DNA of 64,000 nt from Herbiconiux sp. SALV-R1 (GCF_013113715.1 NZ_CP053344.1:3286001-3350000); one strand, 5' to 3'; numbered from the stretch's first letter, positions 1 through 8,947 are shown. Notes: generated from the sequence alone by a model not told the origin. Numbers and translations: made by a program.

Positions 1-367
1 CGTAGTGCGCCCTGGGATAGTTGCTCGAAGGCTCGCAGAGGTCTTCGGGGGTGTCGACGATCTGTTCGCCCTGGCGCTCGAGGATGGCGATCTGCTCGGT
101 GACGTCGGCGATGCAAGCCTCCTTCGAGTCGTACATCGGGCGTTCGGCACTGTCAGGGACGACGTACTTCTGGCCGTCGGCGCCCTCCAGCACGATGCCC
201 TCGTCGGTGGGGGTGCACCCCGAGAGTGCGAGCACGGCTCCGGCGATCGAGGCGACAGCCACCCCGCGCGTCGCGGCGGGCGAGAGGCCGGCGCCACCGG
301 CACGTGCTCGGGCGCGGTGGGCCGCGCCGATGCCGCTCAGCTCGAGCTTGCTGGTGCGAGCGGCCAT
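1..367 (-). CDS. YgiB-like small putative lipoprotein (3' end cut by window)
   Basis: Partial gene that starts at ATG 367 and runs off the left edge. The visible 122 residues have a basic start, a hydrophobic stretch ending ALSGCTP (about residues 36-52) that resembles a lipobox, and a later segment YDSKEACIADV. The start codon overlaps the stop of the upstream YgiC-like gene (TGATG), so the two are co-transcribed. In enterobacteria ygiC is paired with ygiB, a DUF1190 lipoprotein whose repeated element also has a D-C-x-A pattern. The YgiB assignment is an inference from this pairing and the lipobox; sequence similarity is weak by eye. Confidence 0.6.
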   Translation of the reverse strand, partial: MAARTSKLELSGIGAAHRARARAGGAGLSPAATRGVAVASIAGAVLALSGCTPTDEGIVLEGADGQKYVVPDSAERPMYDSKEACIADVTEQIAILERQGEQIVDTPEDLCEPSSNYPRAHY

Positions 368-1632
368 CAGATGCTCTCCGTTCCCGCGGGCAGGATGACG
401 TGGGGCACGAACTCGGCGAGGTCGCCCGTGATCGGCCCGCCGGTCTCGCGCAGGTCGATGCCCGCCGGCGTCTCGCCGACCACCCAGCTGCCGATCACCG
501 GTGTCTTGCCGTCGATCGCCGAGAAGCGGGCGCGTTCCTGGAACACGAACCCTTCCTCGCCGTAGCCGCCGTCGTTCTGCGCCACGACGGCGCCCGCCCC
601 GTCGAACACCCGGACGTTCGCGCCCTCGCGGCCGAGGCGTGGTTTGGCGACGTGGCCGGCGCCGGGGGTGGGCAGCGCATCCGGAGTGGTGAAGGCCGGG
701 AGGAGGTTCGGATGCCCGGGGAACAGCTCCCAGAGCACCACCAGCAGCTGCTTGTTGCTGAGCAGGAGCTTCCAGGGCGGTTCGACCCAGCGCGTGACGA
801 AGCGGCTGTTGGGGAGGAACGCGCCGAACTGCTCGGTGATCATCCACTCCCAGGGGTACAGCTTGAAGATGCGGTGCACCTCCTCGTCGTCGGCGTCGAG
901 GAAGACGCCGCGGTCGACACTGAACGCGAGGTCTTCCATGAACACGAGCTTCGGGTCGAAGCCGGCGGCCTTCGCCGTCTCGGCCATGTAGGCGACGGTG
1001 TCGAAGTCTTCGACGATGAGCTCCCCGTCTCCGGCGTCGCGCAGCGACGCGAGGTGCAGGCGGGCGCCGGGGGCGACGCCCCAGCGAGCCGAACGGATGT
1101 GCTCCCACTGCTCGACGAGCAGCTCGTGCACGGCGTTGAACTGGTCGGCGTCGGCGGGGAGCACGCCCGCGGCCTGCTGCTCCTCGAGCCACTGCCACTG
1201 GGCGGCCGCGGTCTCGACAAGGGAGGTGGGGGTGTCGGCGTTGAACTCGAGCAGTGTGACGGTGGGGGCGGATGCGCGGTGGGCATCGCCCGCGCGGGCT
1301 CGGCCGTCGTGGTAGGCGAGGTCGAAACGGCCGTAGACGGTGGGGTCGTCGTCGTTCCACGAGTCGCGCACGAGGGCGTGGAACTGCTGCGGGATGCCGA
1401 ACTCGTCGAAGCGGCCCTCGCGTACGACGAACTCGACGGCGTCCATGCAGCGGGCGAACAGCTCGGCGGTCGCCCGCTCGAGCAGCTCGATCTCGGACGG
1501 ATCGAACACGTAGGCGGCGGCTTCGCTCCAGTAGGGCCGCCCGCCCTCCGACTCCAGGTCGTAGAAGGTGAAGCCGACGGCGTCGCAGCGCTCGCGCCAG
1601 TTCGGACGCGGGGTGATCTCGGTGCGGCGCAT
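367..1632 (-). CDS. glutathionylspermidine synthase-like ATP-grasp protein (YgiC family)
   Basis: 421 residues from ATG 1632, near the usual length of YgiC/YjfC proteins. It shows the family landmarks TFYDLESEGGRPYWSE near the N terminus, LLEFNADTPTSLVE in the middle, the SNKQLLVVLWELFPGHPNLLPA block, and the C-terminal KPRLGREGANV loop typical of the synthetase ATP-grasp domain. The family makes C-N bonds with ATP, but YgiC-type members lack the amidase half of true glutathionylspermidine synthetase and their substrate is uncertain. Actinobacteria lack glutathionylspermidine, so the name describes the fold only. It forms a two-gene unit with the downstream lipoprotein-like gene. Confidence 0.88.
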   Translation of the reverse strand: MRRTEITPRPNWRERCDAVGFTFYDLESEGGRPYWSEAAAYVFDPSEIELLERATAELFARCMDAVEFVVREGRFDEFGIPQQFHALVRDSWNDDDPTVYGRFDLAYHDGRARAGDAHRASAPTVTLLEFNADTPTSLVETAAAQWQWLEEQQAAGVLPADADQFNAVHELLVEQWEHIRSARWGVAPGARLHLASLRDAGDGELIVEDFDTVAYMAETAKAAGFDPKLVFMEDLAFSVDRGVFLDADDEEVHRIFKLYPWEWMITEQFGAFLPNSRFVTRWVEPPWKLLLSNKQLLVVLWELFPGHPNLLPAFTTPDALPTPGAGHVAKPRLGREGANVRVFDGAGAVVAQNDGGYGEEGFVFQERARFSAIDGKTPVIGSWVVGETPAGIDLRETGGPITGDLAEFVPHVILPAGTESI

Positions 1633-1722
1633 GACACGGTGAGCCTACCCGAGCGTCTCGGTGTCGGCACCGGGTGCGGGCGGATGCGCGGGGCCGGGCG
1701 ATCGCTCGCCGAACCGGGTGCC

Positions 1723-2205
1723 CTACCCCACGGCGTGGAGGCGCACCGTGCCGTCGGAGTCGACGCTCCAGCCCGGGTTGTGGGCGATCTCCCAGAGCAC
1801 GCCGTTGGGGTCGACGACGTGCCCGTGGCGGCCGCCAAAGGCCGCGGTCTGCGGCGGCTTGCGCACGGTGCCGCCCGCCGCCCGCATGCGCTCGACCACC
1901 TCGTCGACCTCGTCGGGAGTCTGCACGTTGTGCGAGAGGGTGAATCCGGTGGGAGCGGCCGGGGCGCTCGGCACCGGCGCTGCGTTGTCGGGAGCGGTGG
2001 TGTCGCCCTCGAGGTCGCGGTCGAAGGCCTCGGCGTCGAAGAGACCGAGCACGAGGCCGTGCCCGACCTGGAAGAACAGGATCTCGCCCGGCACGTCGAG
2101 CAGCGGCTCCCACCCGAGCCCATCTCGGTAGAACGCCCGCGCCGCATCGAGATCGGCGGTCGCCACGGTGAGGAAATCGGCTCGCTGCTGCATGCCGATC
2201 ATCAT
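1723..2205 (-). CDS. VOC-superfamily (glyoxalase/bleomycin-resistance fold) protein
   Basis: About 160 residues when started at ATG 2205 or 2193. The N terminus reads [19 protein letters not shown], the classical first beta-alpha unit of a VOC domain, and the C-terminal half has [22 protein letters not shown], the usual end of the second module with the metal-ligand Glu. VOC proteins include isomerases, dioxygenases and antibiotic-binding proteins; nothing here fixes the substrate. The start overlaps the stop of the upstream secreted protein (ATG 2205, TGA 2204-2202), implying co-translation. Longer in-frame extensions upstream run through that other gene and were not used. Confidence 0.85.
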   Translation of the reverse strand: MMIGMQQRADFLTVATADLDAARAFYRDGLGWEPLLDVPGEILFFQVGHGLVLGLFDAEAFDRDLEGDTTAPDNAAPVPSAPAAPTGFTLSHNVQTPDEVDEVVERMRAAGGTVRKPPQTAAFGGRHGHVVDPNGVLWEIAHNPGWSVDSDGTVRLHAVG

Positions 2206-2594
2206 GCCAGGGCCTTCGCGAGCCCGCGGCGGTCGGGCGGGCGCCCCGAGAGATCGAGCGCGCGGGTGAAGCAGGCCGTGACGACCGCCGGCACGGGAGC
2301 GGGCCACGACGGCTCTGCGAACACGGACTCCCACGCCGAGGGTGGAACCCCGTCTGGCCATGGCGCCTCGAAGCGGTAGTCGAGCCCGTGCCGCAGCAGG
2401 CAGGCTCGGGTGTCTTGCTGCACGGTGACCCACCGCCACGCCTCCGTCTTGGCGGCCTCCGGCCACCCCGCCGGCACCTCCACCACCACGGGATCAGGAT
2501 CGCCGACCGGCACAGGGGGCCACGGCGCGTCAGCAGGGAGAGGGCTGACGAGAAGAGCAGCGACGAGAAAGGAGACGACGAACACCGGGGCCAC
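2202..2594 (-). CDS. small secreted hypothetical protein
   Basis: 130 residues from GTG 2594; a second in-frame GTG three codons on has an AGGTGG about 7 nt upstream and is an equally good start. The N terminus [21 protein letters not shown] is a short signal peptide, followed by a Pro-rich stretch and a domain with two cysteines ([12 protein letters not shown] and [10 protein letters not shown]) that could form a disulfide outside the cell. No known family is recognised. Its stop overlaps the start of the VOC gene. Confidence 0.65.
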   Translation of the reverse strand: MAPVFVVSFLVAALLVSPLPADAPWPPVPVGDPDPVVVEVPAGWPEAAKTEAWRWVTVQQDTRACLLRHGLDYRFEAPWPDGVPPSAWESVFAEPSWPAPVPAVVTACFTRALDLSGRPPDRRGLAKALA

Positions 2595-2604
2595 CTAGCA
2601 GTAT

Positions 2605-2619
2605 ATGAGGTTCTCTCAT
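2605..2619. promoter_or_regulatory. short inverted repeat in a divergent promoter
   Basis: ATGAG-GTTCT-CTCAT lies between the divergent starts at about 2594 (minus) and 2675 (plus), in an AT-rich patch (TATATGAGG...ATCATAG). It could be a regulator half-site pair or part of the minus-strand promoter; no regulator is assigned. Confidence 0.35.
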
Positions 2620-2674
2620 CATAGTCGTCGCCGGCATCGTCGCCGAGGGCGTACGGGAGGTGTTACATGGAGGG

Positions 2675-2914
2675 ATGACCGACGACCCGGGACGCCGCCG
2701 CTCGATCAGGCGCACGGTCATCGGGGTGCTCGCCGTCGCGGCCGTGGTGGCGTTCTTCGCGTTCGTCGCCGTGCCCGTCGTCCTCGACGCGACGGGAGGC
2801 AATCCGGCGGGCCTGCTGCTGTTCGCCGGGCTCTTCGCTCTCGCGGTGGTGGTGGCGCGGGTGCGCTACCCGAACCTGTTTCGCGCCCCAGGCGACCGAC
2901 GCCGTCAGCGCTGA
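2675..2914 (+). CDS. small two-helix membrane protein
   Basis: 79 residues from ATG 2675, or 84 from GTG 2660, which overlaps a GGGAGG. A basic start (DDPGRRRSIRR) is followed by two hydrophobic segments, about residues 14-38 and 46-62, separated by DATGGNPAG, and a basic tail RAPGDRRRQR. Both ends are therefore likely cytoplasmic. No family is recognised. It converges on lipA with a short gap. Confidence 0.6.
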   Translation: MTDDPGRRRSIRRTVIGVLAVAAVVAFFAFVAVPVVLDATGGNPAGLLLFAGLFALAVVVARVRYPNLFRAPGDRRRQR

Positions 2915-2951
2915 GCCCGTAGGCGCTGAGCAGCGCGCCGCGCGCGCCCCC

Positions 2952-4004
2952 TCACACCGCCTGCGCGAACCCCGCCTCGGCACCCGCGCCGAGCCCGGCG
3001 AGAGCCGGCGGGATCTCCCAGCCCTTGCGCCGCATCGACTGCGCCCACAGCCGCCCGGCCCGGTACGACGACCGCACCAGCGGGCCGGCGAGCACCCCGA
3101 GGAACCCGATCTCCTCGGCCTCCTCCTTGATCTCGACGAACTCCTCCGGCTTCACCCACGACGCCACCGGCAGGTGCCGCGGCGACGGCCGCAGGTACTG
3201 GGTGACCGTGATGATGTCGCATCCGGCGCCGTGCAGGTCGGCGAGCGCCTGCGACACCTCCGACCGCGTCTCGCCCATGCCGAGGATGAGGTTCGACTTC
3301 GTGATGAGCCCCGCCGCCCGCGCCTGCGTGATGACGTCGAGCGACCGCTCGTAGCGGAACGCCGGACGGATGCGCTTGAAGATGCGCGGCACCGTCTCGA
3401 CGTTGTGCGCGAACACCTCCGGCCGCGACGAGAACACCTCCGACAGCAGGGCCGGGTCGCCCGAGAAGTCGGTGGCGAGAATCTCGACCCCCGTCCCCGG
3501 GTTCAGCTCGTGGATGCGCCGCACCGTCTCCGCATGCAACCACGCCCCCTCGTCGGGCAGGTCGTCGCGGGCCACGCCCGTCACCGTCGCGTAGCGGAGC
3601 CCCATCGCCCGCACCGACTCGGCCACCCGCCGCGGTTCGTCGCGGTCGTAGTCGGCCGGCTTGCCGGTGTCGATCTGGCAGAAGTCGCAGCGACGGGTGC
3701 ACTGCGAGCCGCCGATGAGGAAGGTCGCCTCCTTGTCCTCCCAGCACTCGAAGATGTTGGGGCAGCCCGCCTCCTGGCACACCGTGTGCAGCTCCTGCGT
3801 CTTCACGAGCGACTGCAGGTGCTGATACTCCGGCCCGAAGCGGGCCTTGGTCTTGATCCATTCCGGCTTCTTCTCGATGGGCGTCTCCGCGTTGCGCACC
3901 TCGAGCCGCAGCATCCGTCGTTCCCCCGGAGCGTGCGCCGGGGCCGCACCGGCGAGCAGAGAAGCGGATGCTGCACCACCACCCACAGGCCCGCACCCAC
4001 TCAT
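2952..4004 (-). CDS. lipA: lipoyl synthase LipA
   Basis: Radical-SAM enzyme that inserts two sulfurs into protein-bound octanoyl groups to make the lipoyl cofactor. With the start at ATG 4004 it has 350 residues. It shows the auxiliary-cluster cysteines C76, C81 and C87 ([15 protein letters not shown]) and the radical-SAM CxxxCxxC at C102, C106 and C109 (CTRRCDFC). The C-terminal RSSYRAGRL carries the conserved Ser of the auxiliary cluster. ATG 4004 overlaps the lipB stop (ATGA). The first 30 residues are Gly/Ala-rich and atypical; the usual actinobacterial N terminus begins near MLRLEVRN (ATG 3914), so that start is also possible. Confidence 0.97.
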   Translation of the reverse strand: MSGCGPVGGGAASASLLAGAAPAHAPGERRMLRLEVRNAETPIEKKPEWIKTKARFGPEYQHLQSLVKTQELHTVCQEAGCPNIFECWEDKEATFLIGGSQCTRRCDFCQIDTGKPADYDRDEPRRVAESVRAMGLRYATVTGVARDDLPDEGAWLHAETVRRIHELNPGTGVEILATDFSGDPALLSEVFSSRPEVFAHNVETVPRIFKRIRPAFRYERSLDVITQARAAGLITKSNLILGMGETRSEVSQALADLHGAGCDIITVTQYLRPSPRHLPVASWVKPEEFVEIKEEAEEIGFLGVLAGPLVRSSYRAGRLWAQSMRRKGWEIPPALAGLGAGAEAGFAQAV

Positions 4005-4654
4005 CGCACGACCCCCGCCAGCTCGCGCGCGGCCCCCGGCTGCACGAACCGCGCCCGCACCTCCCCCACGACGTCGACCGGCTCGACCCGCCGGCCGATC
4101 ACCGCGCTCATCGTGGTCACCCCCGCATCCCTGATACCGCAGGCGACGATCGCGTCATACGCCGCGAGCGAGTTCGAGCAGTTGAGCGCGAAGCCGTGGG
4201 TCGTCACCCCCTGCGCCACGCGGATGCCGATAGCGCCGAGCTTGCTCTCGCGAGCCCCCTCGGTCACCCAGATTCCCGAGCGCCCCTCCACGCGATGCGC
4301 GTCGATGCCGAACGCCCCCACCACGTCGAGCAGCAGCGCCTCGAGCGACCGCACGTAGGCGACCACGTCGATCGGGTCGGGCAGCCGCACGATCGGGTAA
4401 CCGACGAGCTGGCCCGGCCCGTGCCAGGTGATCTTGCCCCCTCGATCGACGTCGATCACGGGAGTGCCGTCGACCGGGCGCTCAGAGGGCTCGGTGCGCT
4501 TGCCGGCGGTGTAGACCGGCTCGTGCTCGAGCAGCACGACCGTGGGCGGCGAGACTCCCGCAGCCACCTCGTCGTGCAACCGTGACTGCAGCGCGAGACC
4601 CTCGGCGTACGGCACGAACCGTCGCCCCACTCCTTCGTCGACGAAGACTGTCAT
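4001..4654 (-). CDS. lipB: octanoyl-[ACP]:protein N-octanoyltransferase LipB
   Basis: 217 residues, full length. It transfers octanoate from acyl carrier protein to lipoyl domains, the first step of de novo lipoate synthesis. Signature motifs are [17 protein letters not shown] (71-87), the conserved K138 in [15 protein letters not shown] (153-160), and ACGI with the expected catalytic Cys at about 172. It is the first gene of a lipB-lipA operon. The lipoylated partner seen in this window is the E2 at 43.7-45.0 kb, although central-metabolism enzymes elsewhere also need it. Confidence 0.97.
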   Translation of the reverse strand: MTVFVDEGVGRRFVPYAEGLALQSRLHDEVAAGVSPPTVVLLEHEPVYTAGKRTEPSERPVDGTPVIDVDRGGKITWHGPGQLVGYPIVRLPDPIDVVAYVRSLEALLLDVVGAFGIDAHRVEGRSGIWVTEGARESKLGAIGIRVAQGVTTHGFALNCSNSLAAYDAIVACGIRDAGVTTMSAVIGRRVEPVDVVGEVRARFVQPGAARELAGVVR

Positions 4655-4678
4655 GCCGTCAGCATAGGTTAATTGGTC

Positions 4679-5401
4679 TCAGTACAGAAATGACCTCAAC
4701 GTGTCGGCATTCCGCACCGCGTTCCCGCCCCCGTCGTTGTTGAAGTACACCAGCGCGTCTTTCCCCGACCCTTCCCACTCCCTCAGCCGGTCGGCCCACC
4801 ACCGCAGGTCGTCGTCGGAGTAGGAGCCTCCGTAGAGGTGCTCGTGATCGGGCCCGTGCATCCGCACGTAGACCAGCTCGTTTGTGGCCCGCAGCACGCA
4901 CGGCAGCCCGGCTCCGCTCAGCACGCAGTACGACGCGCCGGCCCTCTCGAGCAGCTGGAACACGGCCTCGTCGTTCCAGCTGGGGTGCCGGAACTCGACG
5001 GCCACAGGCATCCACTCCGGCAGGGCCGCGAGGAAGTACTCCAGCCGCGCGTCGTCGCGCGCCATCGTCGGCGGCAGCTGCACGAGCAGCACCCCGCGCC
5101 GGTCGCCGAGCTCGTGCAGGCCGCTGGTGAGCCGGCCGATCCAGGTCTCGGGTTCGAGGAGGCGCTTGGCGTGGGTGAGGCCGCGCGGCGCCTTCACCGA
5201 GAGGAGGAACCCTTCGGGCAGGCGCTCGCGGTAGCGGCGGAAGCCGTCGTCGCGCGGCCAACGATAGAAGCTCGCGTTGAGCTCGACGGTGTCGAAGCGC
5301 CGGAGGTAGTGGTCGAGCCGGGCGCGGGAGGGCGTGCCCGAGGGGTAGAGCACGTCGTTCCAGTGGTCGTAGCTCCAGCCCGAGGTGCCCACCCGAATCA
5401 T
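4679..5401 (-). CDS. DUF72 (YecE-like) TIM-barrel protein
   Basis: 240 residues from ATG 5401 (MIRVGTSGWSYDHW), the standard DUF72 start; an in-frame upstream extension adds 13 residues without family support. Landmarks are GTSGWSYDHWNDVLYP, FDTVELNASFYRWP, the KAPRGLTHAKRL block, LVQLPPTMARD, AVEFRHPSWNDE and the C-terminal VYFNNDGGGNAV. The family is widespread, of TIM-barrel fold and unknown biochemical role, sometimes discussed with DNA repair or metal metabolism. It ends 24 bp before lipB begins, transcribed in the same direction. Confidence 0.9.
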   Translation of the reverse strand: MIRVGTSGWSYDHWNDVLYPSGTPSRARLDHYLRRFDTVELNASFYRWPRDDGFRRYRERLPEGFLLSVKAPRGLTHAKRLLEPETWIGRLTSGLHELGDRRGVLLVQLPPTMARDDARLEYFLAALPEWMPVAVEFRHPSWNDEAVFQLLERAGASYCVLSGAGLPCVLRATNELVYVRMHGPDHEHLYGGSYSDDDLRWWADRLREWEGSGKDALVYFNNDGGGNAVRNADTLRSFLY

Positions 5402-5451
5402 GCCGGTCACCGTACTCCCGCGGGCGACGGAGGCGCGCATCCGGCCGGGGC

Positions 5452-5457
5452 TTGACA
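5452..5457 (+). promoter_or_regulatory. possible -35 element (TTGACA)
   Basis: A perfect TTGACA sits in the 139-bp divergent gap between the DUF72 gene and the thioesterase. Only a poor -10 (GATCTT) follows at 17 nt, so the promoter is tentative. Confidence 0.35.
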
Positions 5458-5540
5458 GAAGCGAAAGAAGGGCCGATCTTGCACCTCTCGGGGTGCGAAA
5501 AGTCGCGCAGAATGCGCGCGCTCACTGGCATCCTGAGGGC

Positions 5541-6479
5541 ATGAACGACAGCGTGACCCTCCGCTTCCTCGCCGCACCGCAAGACACCGCGGCCGGCGGG
5601 CTCACCGTCGCCGCCGGCCGCGTGCTCGAGTGGATCGACAAGGCGGGCTTCGCCTGCGCCGTCGGCTGGAGCGCCTCCTACTGCGTCACCGCCTACGTGG
5701 GCAACGTGCACTTCACCCGCCCCATCGCCGCCGGCGACATGATCGAGGCGCGGGCGCGCGTCATCCAGACCGGCCGCACGAGCATGCAGGTGCTCGTCAC
5801 GGTCGGCGCCGCCGACGTGCGGAGCCGCGAGTTCACGCCCGCCACCCACTGCCTCCTCGTCTTCGTGGCCGTCGACGCCGAGGGCACGCCGCAGGAGGTG
5901 CCCGCCTGGACCCCCGTGACGGAGGGCGACCGGATGCTGCACGACCGCGCCGAGGAACGCCTCGCCCCGCGGCGCGCCATCCGCGACGCCATGCTTGCGC
6001 AGGAGTACTCCGACGCCGGAACCACCCCGCGCACCGTGTTCCGCTTCCTCGCCGCACCCGGCGACGCGAACTACGGCGGCAACGCGCACGGCGGTACCGT
6101 GATGCGATGGATCGACGAGACCGCCTACGCCTGCGCGGCGAGCTGGAGTTCGGAGGCTGCGGTGGCGGTCTACTCGGGCGGCATCCACTTCTTCCGCCCC
6201 ATCCGCATCGGCGACATCGTGGAGGTCGACGCCCGCCTCATCCACACCGGCGAGCGCAGCATGCACATCGCCGTGCGCGTGCGCTCGGGCTCACCCCGCA
6301 CTCCGCACGAGCTGCAGCTCACGACGCAGTGCATGAGCATCTTCGTCGACCTCGGCGACGAGGGAGCCCGCCCCGTCGCGCCCCTGCCCCTGATCTCGGC
6401 CGAAGACTTCCGCCTCGACGCCCATGCCGACGATCTGATCCGGATGCGCGGAGCACTGGAGCGGATCCCGGTCGGCTGA
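5541..6479 (+). CDS. acyl-CoA thioesterase with two tandem hotdog domains
   Basis: 312 residues from ATG 5541, preceded by GAGGG; the in-frame extension back to 5385 lies in the divergent promoter region and is not used. Two hotdog repeats are visible. The first (about 1-125) has TVAAGRVLEWIDKAGFACA and NVHFTRPIAAGDMIEARAR. The second (about 157-290) has NYGGNAHGGTVMRWIDETAYACA and GIHFFRPIRIGDIVEVDAR. These match the YciA/BACH acyl-CoA hydrolase pattern (GGxVxxWID followed by RPIxxGD). The duplicated domains resemble eukaryotic-type double-hotdog thioesterases, so a monomer can form the usual dimer-like active sites. Substrate chain length cannot be told. Confidence 0.9.
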   Translation: MNDSVTLRFLAAPQDTAAGGLTVAAGRVLEWIDKAGFACAVGWSASYCVTAYVGNVHFTRPIAAGDMIEARARVIQTGRTSMQVLVTVGAADVRSREFTPATHCLLVFVAVDAEGTPQEVPAWTPVTEGDRMLHDRAEERLAPRRAIRDAMLAQEYSDAGTTPRTVFRFLAAPGDANYGGNAHGGTVMRWIDETAYACAASWSSEAAVAVYSGGIHFFRPIRIGDIVEVDARLIHTGERSMHIAVRVRSGSPRTPHELQLTTQCMSIFVDLGDEGARPVAPLPLISAEDFRLDAHADDLIRMRGALERIPVG

Positions 6480-6528
6480 CCGACGGAGCCGGGCCGCGTC
6501 AACCCCAGGCGGGTGTCGGTGGATGATG

Positions 6529-6551
6529 TTACGTTCGTAAGGCTCTAGAGC
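6529..6551. promoter_or_regulatory. two adjacent palindromes upstream of the 107-aa gene
   Basis: TTACGTTCGTAA (6529-6540; arms TTACG/CGTAA) is followed at once by the perfect palindrome GCTCTAGAGC (6542-6551). They sit 33-55 bp before ATG 6584 and look like a regulator site plus core promoter; no regulator is assigned. Confidence 0.45.
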
Positions 6552-6583
6552 GCGGAAGACTGCCGTGCCGAGAAAGGCAGGGC

Positions 6584-6907
6584 ATGGATTTCCGAAGCAA
6601 AGAGGTTCTCGAGCAGTGGCTCGAAGACTTCCGCTCCTCCCGCGAAGGCGGGCTCCTGGTCAACGTCCTCGTTCAAGACGGCACCGACGGCGCCGACACC
6701 GGTCTCGTGGTGGTGCCGTTGCGCAACGCTCCCACCGACGTGTACATGCAGCCCGTGGGCATCGGCGAACACCGTTGGAGCATCACCCTGAACGCGCGCA
6801 CCGAAGACATCGAGCTCGACGCCGCGCAGCTGCACGCCCTCGCCTCCGAGCTCGAGGTCGCCGCGTCGCTCTGCTCGTACCTGCAGGAGCGCTCGGCCGA
6901 GGCCTGA
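6584..6907 (+). CDS. conserved small actinobacterial protein of unknown function
   Basis: 107 residues, beginning MDFRSKEVLEQWLEDFRSSREGG. The pattern is an N-terminal helix, a beta-rich middle (LLVNVLVQDG, TGLVVVPLR, HRWSITLNARTEDIELD) and an acidic C-terminal helix. There are no signal peptide, membrane or metal motifs. Codon use matches its neighbours and it has its own promoter-like palindromes, so it is probably real. No function is proposed. Confidence 0.65.
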   Translation: MDFRSKEVLEQWLEDFRSSREGGLLVNVLVQDGTDGADTGLVVVPLRNAPTDVYMQPVGIGEHRWSITLNARTEDIELDAAQLHALASELEVAASLCSYLQERSAEA

Positions 6908-6983
6908 GTGCGCCGGGCGCGCCCCTGGCGTGCGGCAGGCCGAGCCGCGCCGTAAGGTGAGTCTGTTCACAGGAGGTGTCGCC

Positions 6984-7913
6984 ATGATCGTGGAGGAGGA
7001 TCGGGCCACCCGCGACGCCCACGAGGCCGAGAGACTGCTCGGGCGGGTGTACCGCCAGGGCACGGTGCGGGGGGTCGGCGCCCCGTTCAGCTTCCGGCAG
7101 CGCCTGGTCGGCGATCACCGCGCCACGCTCGCCCACCTCCAGATCGGTGACCGGGCGGAGCTCTCCGTCGATCTCGACAGCCTGGTGGCGATCGGCCAGC
7201 GAACCGCGGGCATGTACCTCGCATCGTCGAACGGGGTCGACGTCGACCCCGCGCATCCGTTCCTGCTGAGGCCCGGCCGGGTGGCGTCGACGTCGACCGA
7301 CCTCGACCTGCTGCTGGTGAACCTCGACCTCACCGCGCTCGCCGAACTCGCCGGGGCCGACCCGCGGGCCGCTGTCGCGCGGTTCCGGTGCGACTCCGTG
7401 GCGGCCACCTCGCCGGCGGATGCGCGGCACTGGCAGCACGCCGTCGCCTACGTCTCGGGAGTGCTCACCGACCCCGAGCTGCTGCACAACGAGCTCACCA
7501 GGCGTTCGGCGATCGACACCCTCCTCGCCACGGCACTCGCCTGCTTCCCGATCGTGCTGGAGAGCCCGGCCCCCAGCCGCGACCGGGCCCTCCCCGCATC
7601 CGTGCGGCGAGCGCTGCAGTTCATCGACGACAACGCGGGGCTGCCGATCAGCCTTCCCGACATCGCCGCCGCCAGCCGCCTCAGCGTGCGCGGGCTCCAG
7701 GGGGCGTTCCGCCGCACGCTCGACACCACCCCCACCGCGTACCTGCGCACGGTACGGCTCTCCGCCGCGCACGCCGACCTCGAGGCCGGCGATGCCACCT
7801 CCACCGGTGTCGCCGAGATCGCCCGGCGGTGGGGATTCGATCACCTCAGCCGCTTCGCCGCCGAGCACCGGCGGGTGTACGGGGAGTACCCGAAAGAGAC
7901 GCTGGCACGATGA
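6984..7913 (+). CDS. AraC-family transcriptional regulator (first of a pair)
   Basis: 309 residues from ATG 6984, chosen because AGGAGGTG lies 6-13 nt upstream. The N-terminal 200 residues resemble the AraC-binding-like (AraC_N type) domain with FSFRQRLVGDHRATLAHLQIGD. The C-terminal HTH_18 has helices ISLPDIAAASRLSVRGLQGAFRRTL and the second HTH VAEIARRWGFDHLSRFAAEHRRVYGEYP. The stop overlaps the start of the next regulator (ATGA at 7910-7913), so both are co-translated. The target genes are unknown; neither flank is an obvious effector operon. Confidence 0.9.
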   Translation: MIVEEDRATRDAHEAERLLGRVYRQGTVRGVGAPFSFRQRLVGDHRATLAHLQIGDRAELSVDLDSLVAIGQRTAGMYLASSNGVDVDPAHPFLLRPGRVASTSTDLDLLLVNLDLTALAELAGADPRAAVARFRCDSVAATSPADARHWQHAVAYVSGVLTDPELLHNELTRRSAIDTLLATALACFPIVLESPAPSRDRALPASVRRALQFIDDNAGLPISLPDIAAASRLSVRGLQGAFRRTLDTTPTAYLRTVRLSAAHADLEAGDATSTGVAEIARRWGFDHLSRFAAEHRRVYGEYPKETLAR

Positions 7914-8947
7914 CGCGCGACGACGCGGTGCCGGGTGGTGCGCTCCAGGCGCCGCCACCGGTCTCGGCACCTTCGGTATCGGCACCTCCGCTCCCGGCAC
8001 CACCGCTCCCGGCACCGCACGCCACGCGCTCCACGTACTACGCCGCCGACGCCGACGCGGTGGAATCCCGGATGCGCGAACAGTACGGCAGCTACCGGCT
8101 CACCGACTCGCGAGCGTCGATGCGCGACGACATCATCGGCACCTCCGACTTCTTCATCAACCAGTGCTCCATCGCCGGACAGGCCGACATCGACGCCCTG
8201 AGCGACTACCTCACCATCGGCATCTCGACGGGGCGCTACGAGTGGTCGGGGGGCGGCGAGCACGGCGACGCGACGGCCGGCCCGTTCCTCGTGCGGCCCC
8301 ACGTGCGCCTCAGAGCCCTCGTGTCGCACGCGGAGGTGAGCTGCGTGAGCTTCGACCCCGCCGCGCTCGAGCGCACGGCCCGGGTGATGTTCGCCGACGA
8401 CCGCCTCAGGCCGGTCTTCGACAGCTCCGACCCGGTGTCGACGACCGGGTCGGGGCTGCTCGCCAAGACACTGATGTTCACCGTCGCGAACCGGGAGCTC
8501 GTGCTCGAGAGCCCGCTCGCGGCCGCCGGCTACTACCGCCACCTCGCCGCGACCGTGCTCGAATGGTTCCCGCTCCGCGGTGGCGAACCGGCCGACCGCC
8601 GCGCGACGGTCGAGGCGCTGAGTTCGGGCTACCGGCGGGGGATGACCTTCATCGACGACAACGCCTCGCTGCCCATCAGCATCGACGACATCGCCGGGGC
8701 CGCGGGGCTGCCGGCCCGTCAGCTCGACGCGGCGTTCCGCTGGCACTCGCCCACCCGGGGCACGGCCGCCGACGCGCTCCGCCGGGTTCGACTCTCGGCC
8801 GCCCACCACGACCTCGTCGACGCCGACCCCACTCGCGGCGACACCGTCGGCGGCATCGCCCGCCGCTGGGGCTTCGACCCCCGCAGCTTCGCCCGCCACT
8901 ACACCGCCGCCTTCGGCGACACCCCCCGCCACGTCCTCGCCCGCTGA
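7910..8947 (+). CDS. AraC-family transcriptional regulator (second of a pair)
   Basis: 345 residues from ATG 7910 inside the stop of its paralogue. A low-complexity Pro/Ala/Ser tract (about residues 14-36, alternating SAPP and LPAP units) precedes the sensor-like domain. The C-terminal HTH_18 contains ISIDDIAGAAGLPARQLDAAF and VGGIARRWGFDPRSFARHYTAAFGDTP. The order of secondary-structure blocks and phrases such as FIDDNA and PISIDDIA match the first regulator, indicating tandem duplication. The Pro-rich tract is absent in the first copy, and the first recognition helix of the HTH is less canonical here. Confidence 0.88.
   Translation: MTRDDAVPGGALQAPPPVSAPSVSAPPLPAPPLPAPHATRSTYYAADADAVESRMREQYGSYRLTDSRASMRDDIIGTSDFFINQCSIAGQADIDALSDYLTIGISTGRYEWSGGGEHGDATAGPFLVRPHVRLRALVSHAEVSCVSFDPAALERTARVMFADDRLRPVFDSSDPVSTTGSGLLAKTLMFTVANRELVLESPLAAAGYYRHLAATVLEWFPLRGGEPADRRATVEALSSGYRRGMTFIDDNASLPISIDDIAGAAGLPARQLDAAFRWHSPTRGTAADALRRVRLSAAHHDLVDADPTRGDTVGGIARRWGFDPRSFARHYTAAFGDTPRHVLAR

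Noticed and set aside
226-2379. Long plus-strand open frame of about 700 codons opposite the YgiC-like and VOC genes
   Set aside because: Its translation is Arg/Gly/His-rich low-complexity typical of antisense frames in GC-rich DNA; the minus-strand genes have clear family motifs.
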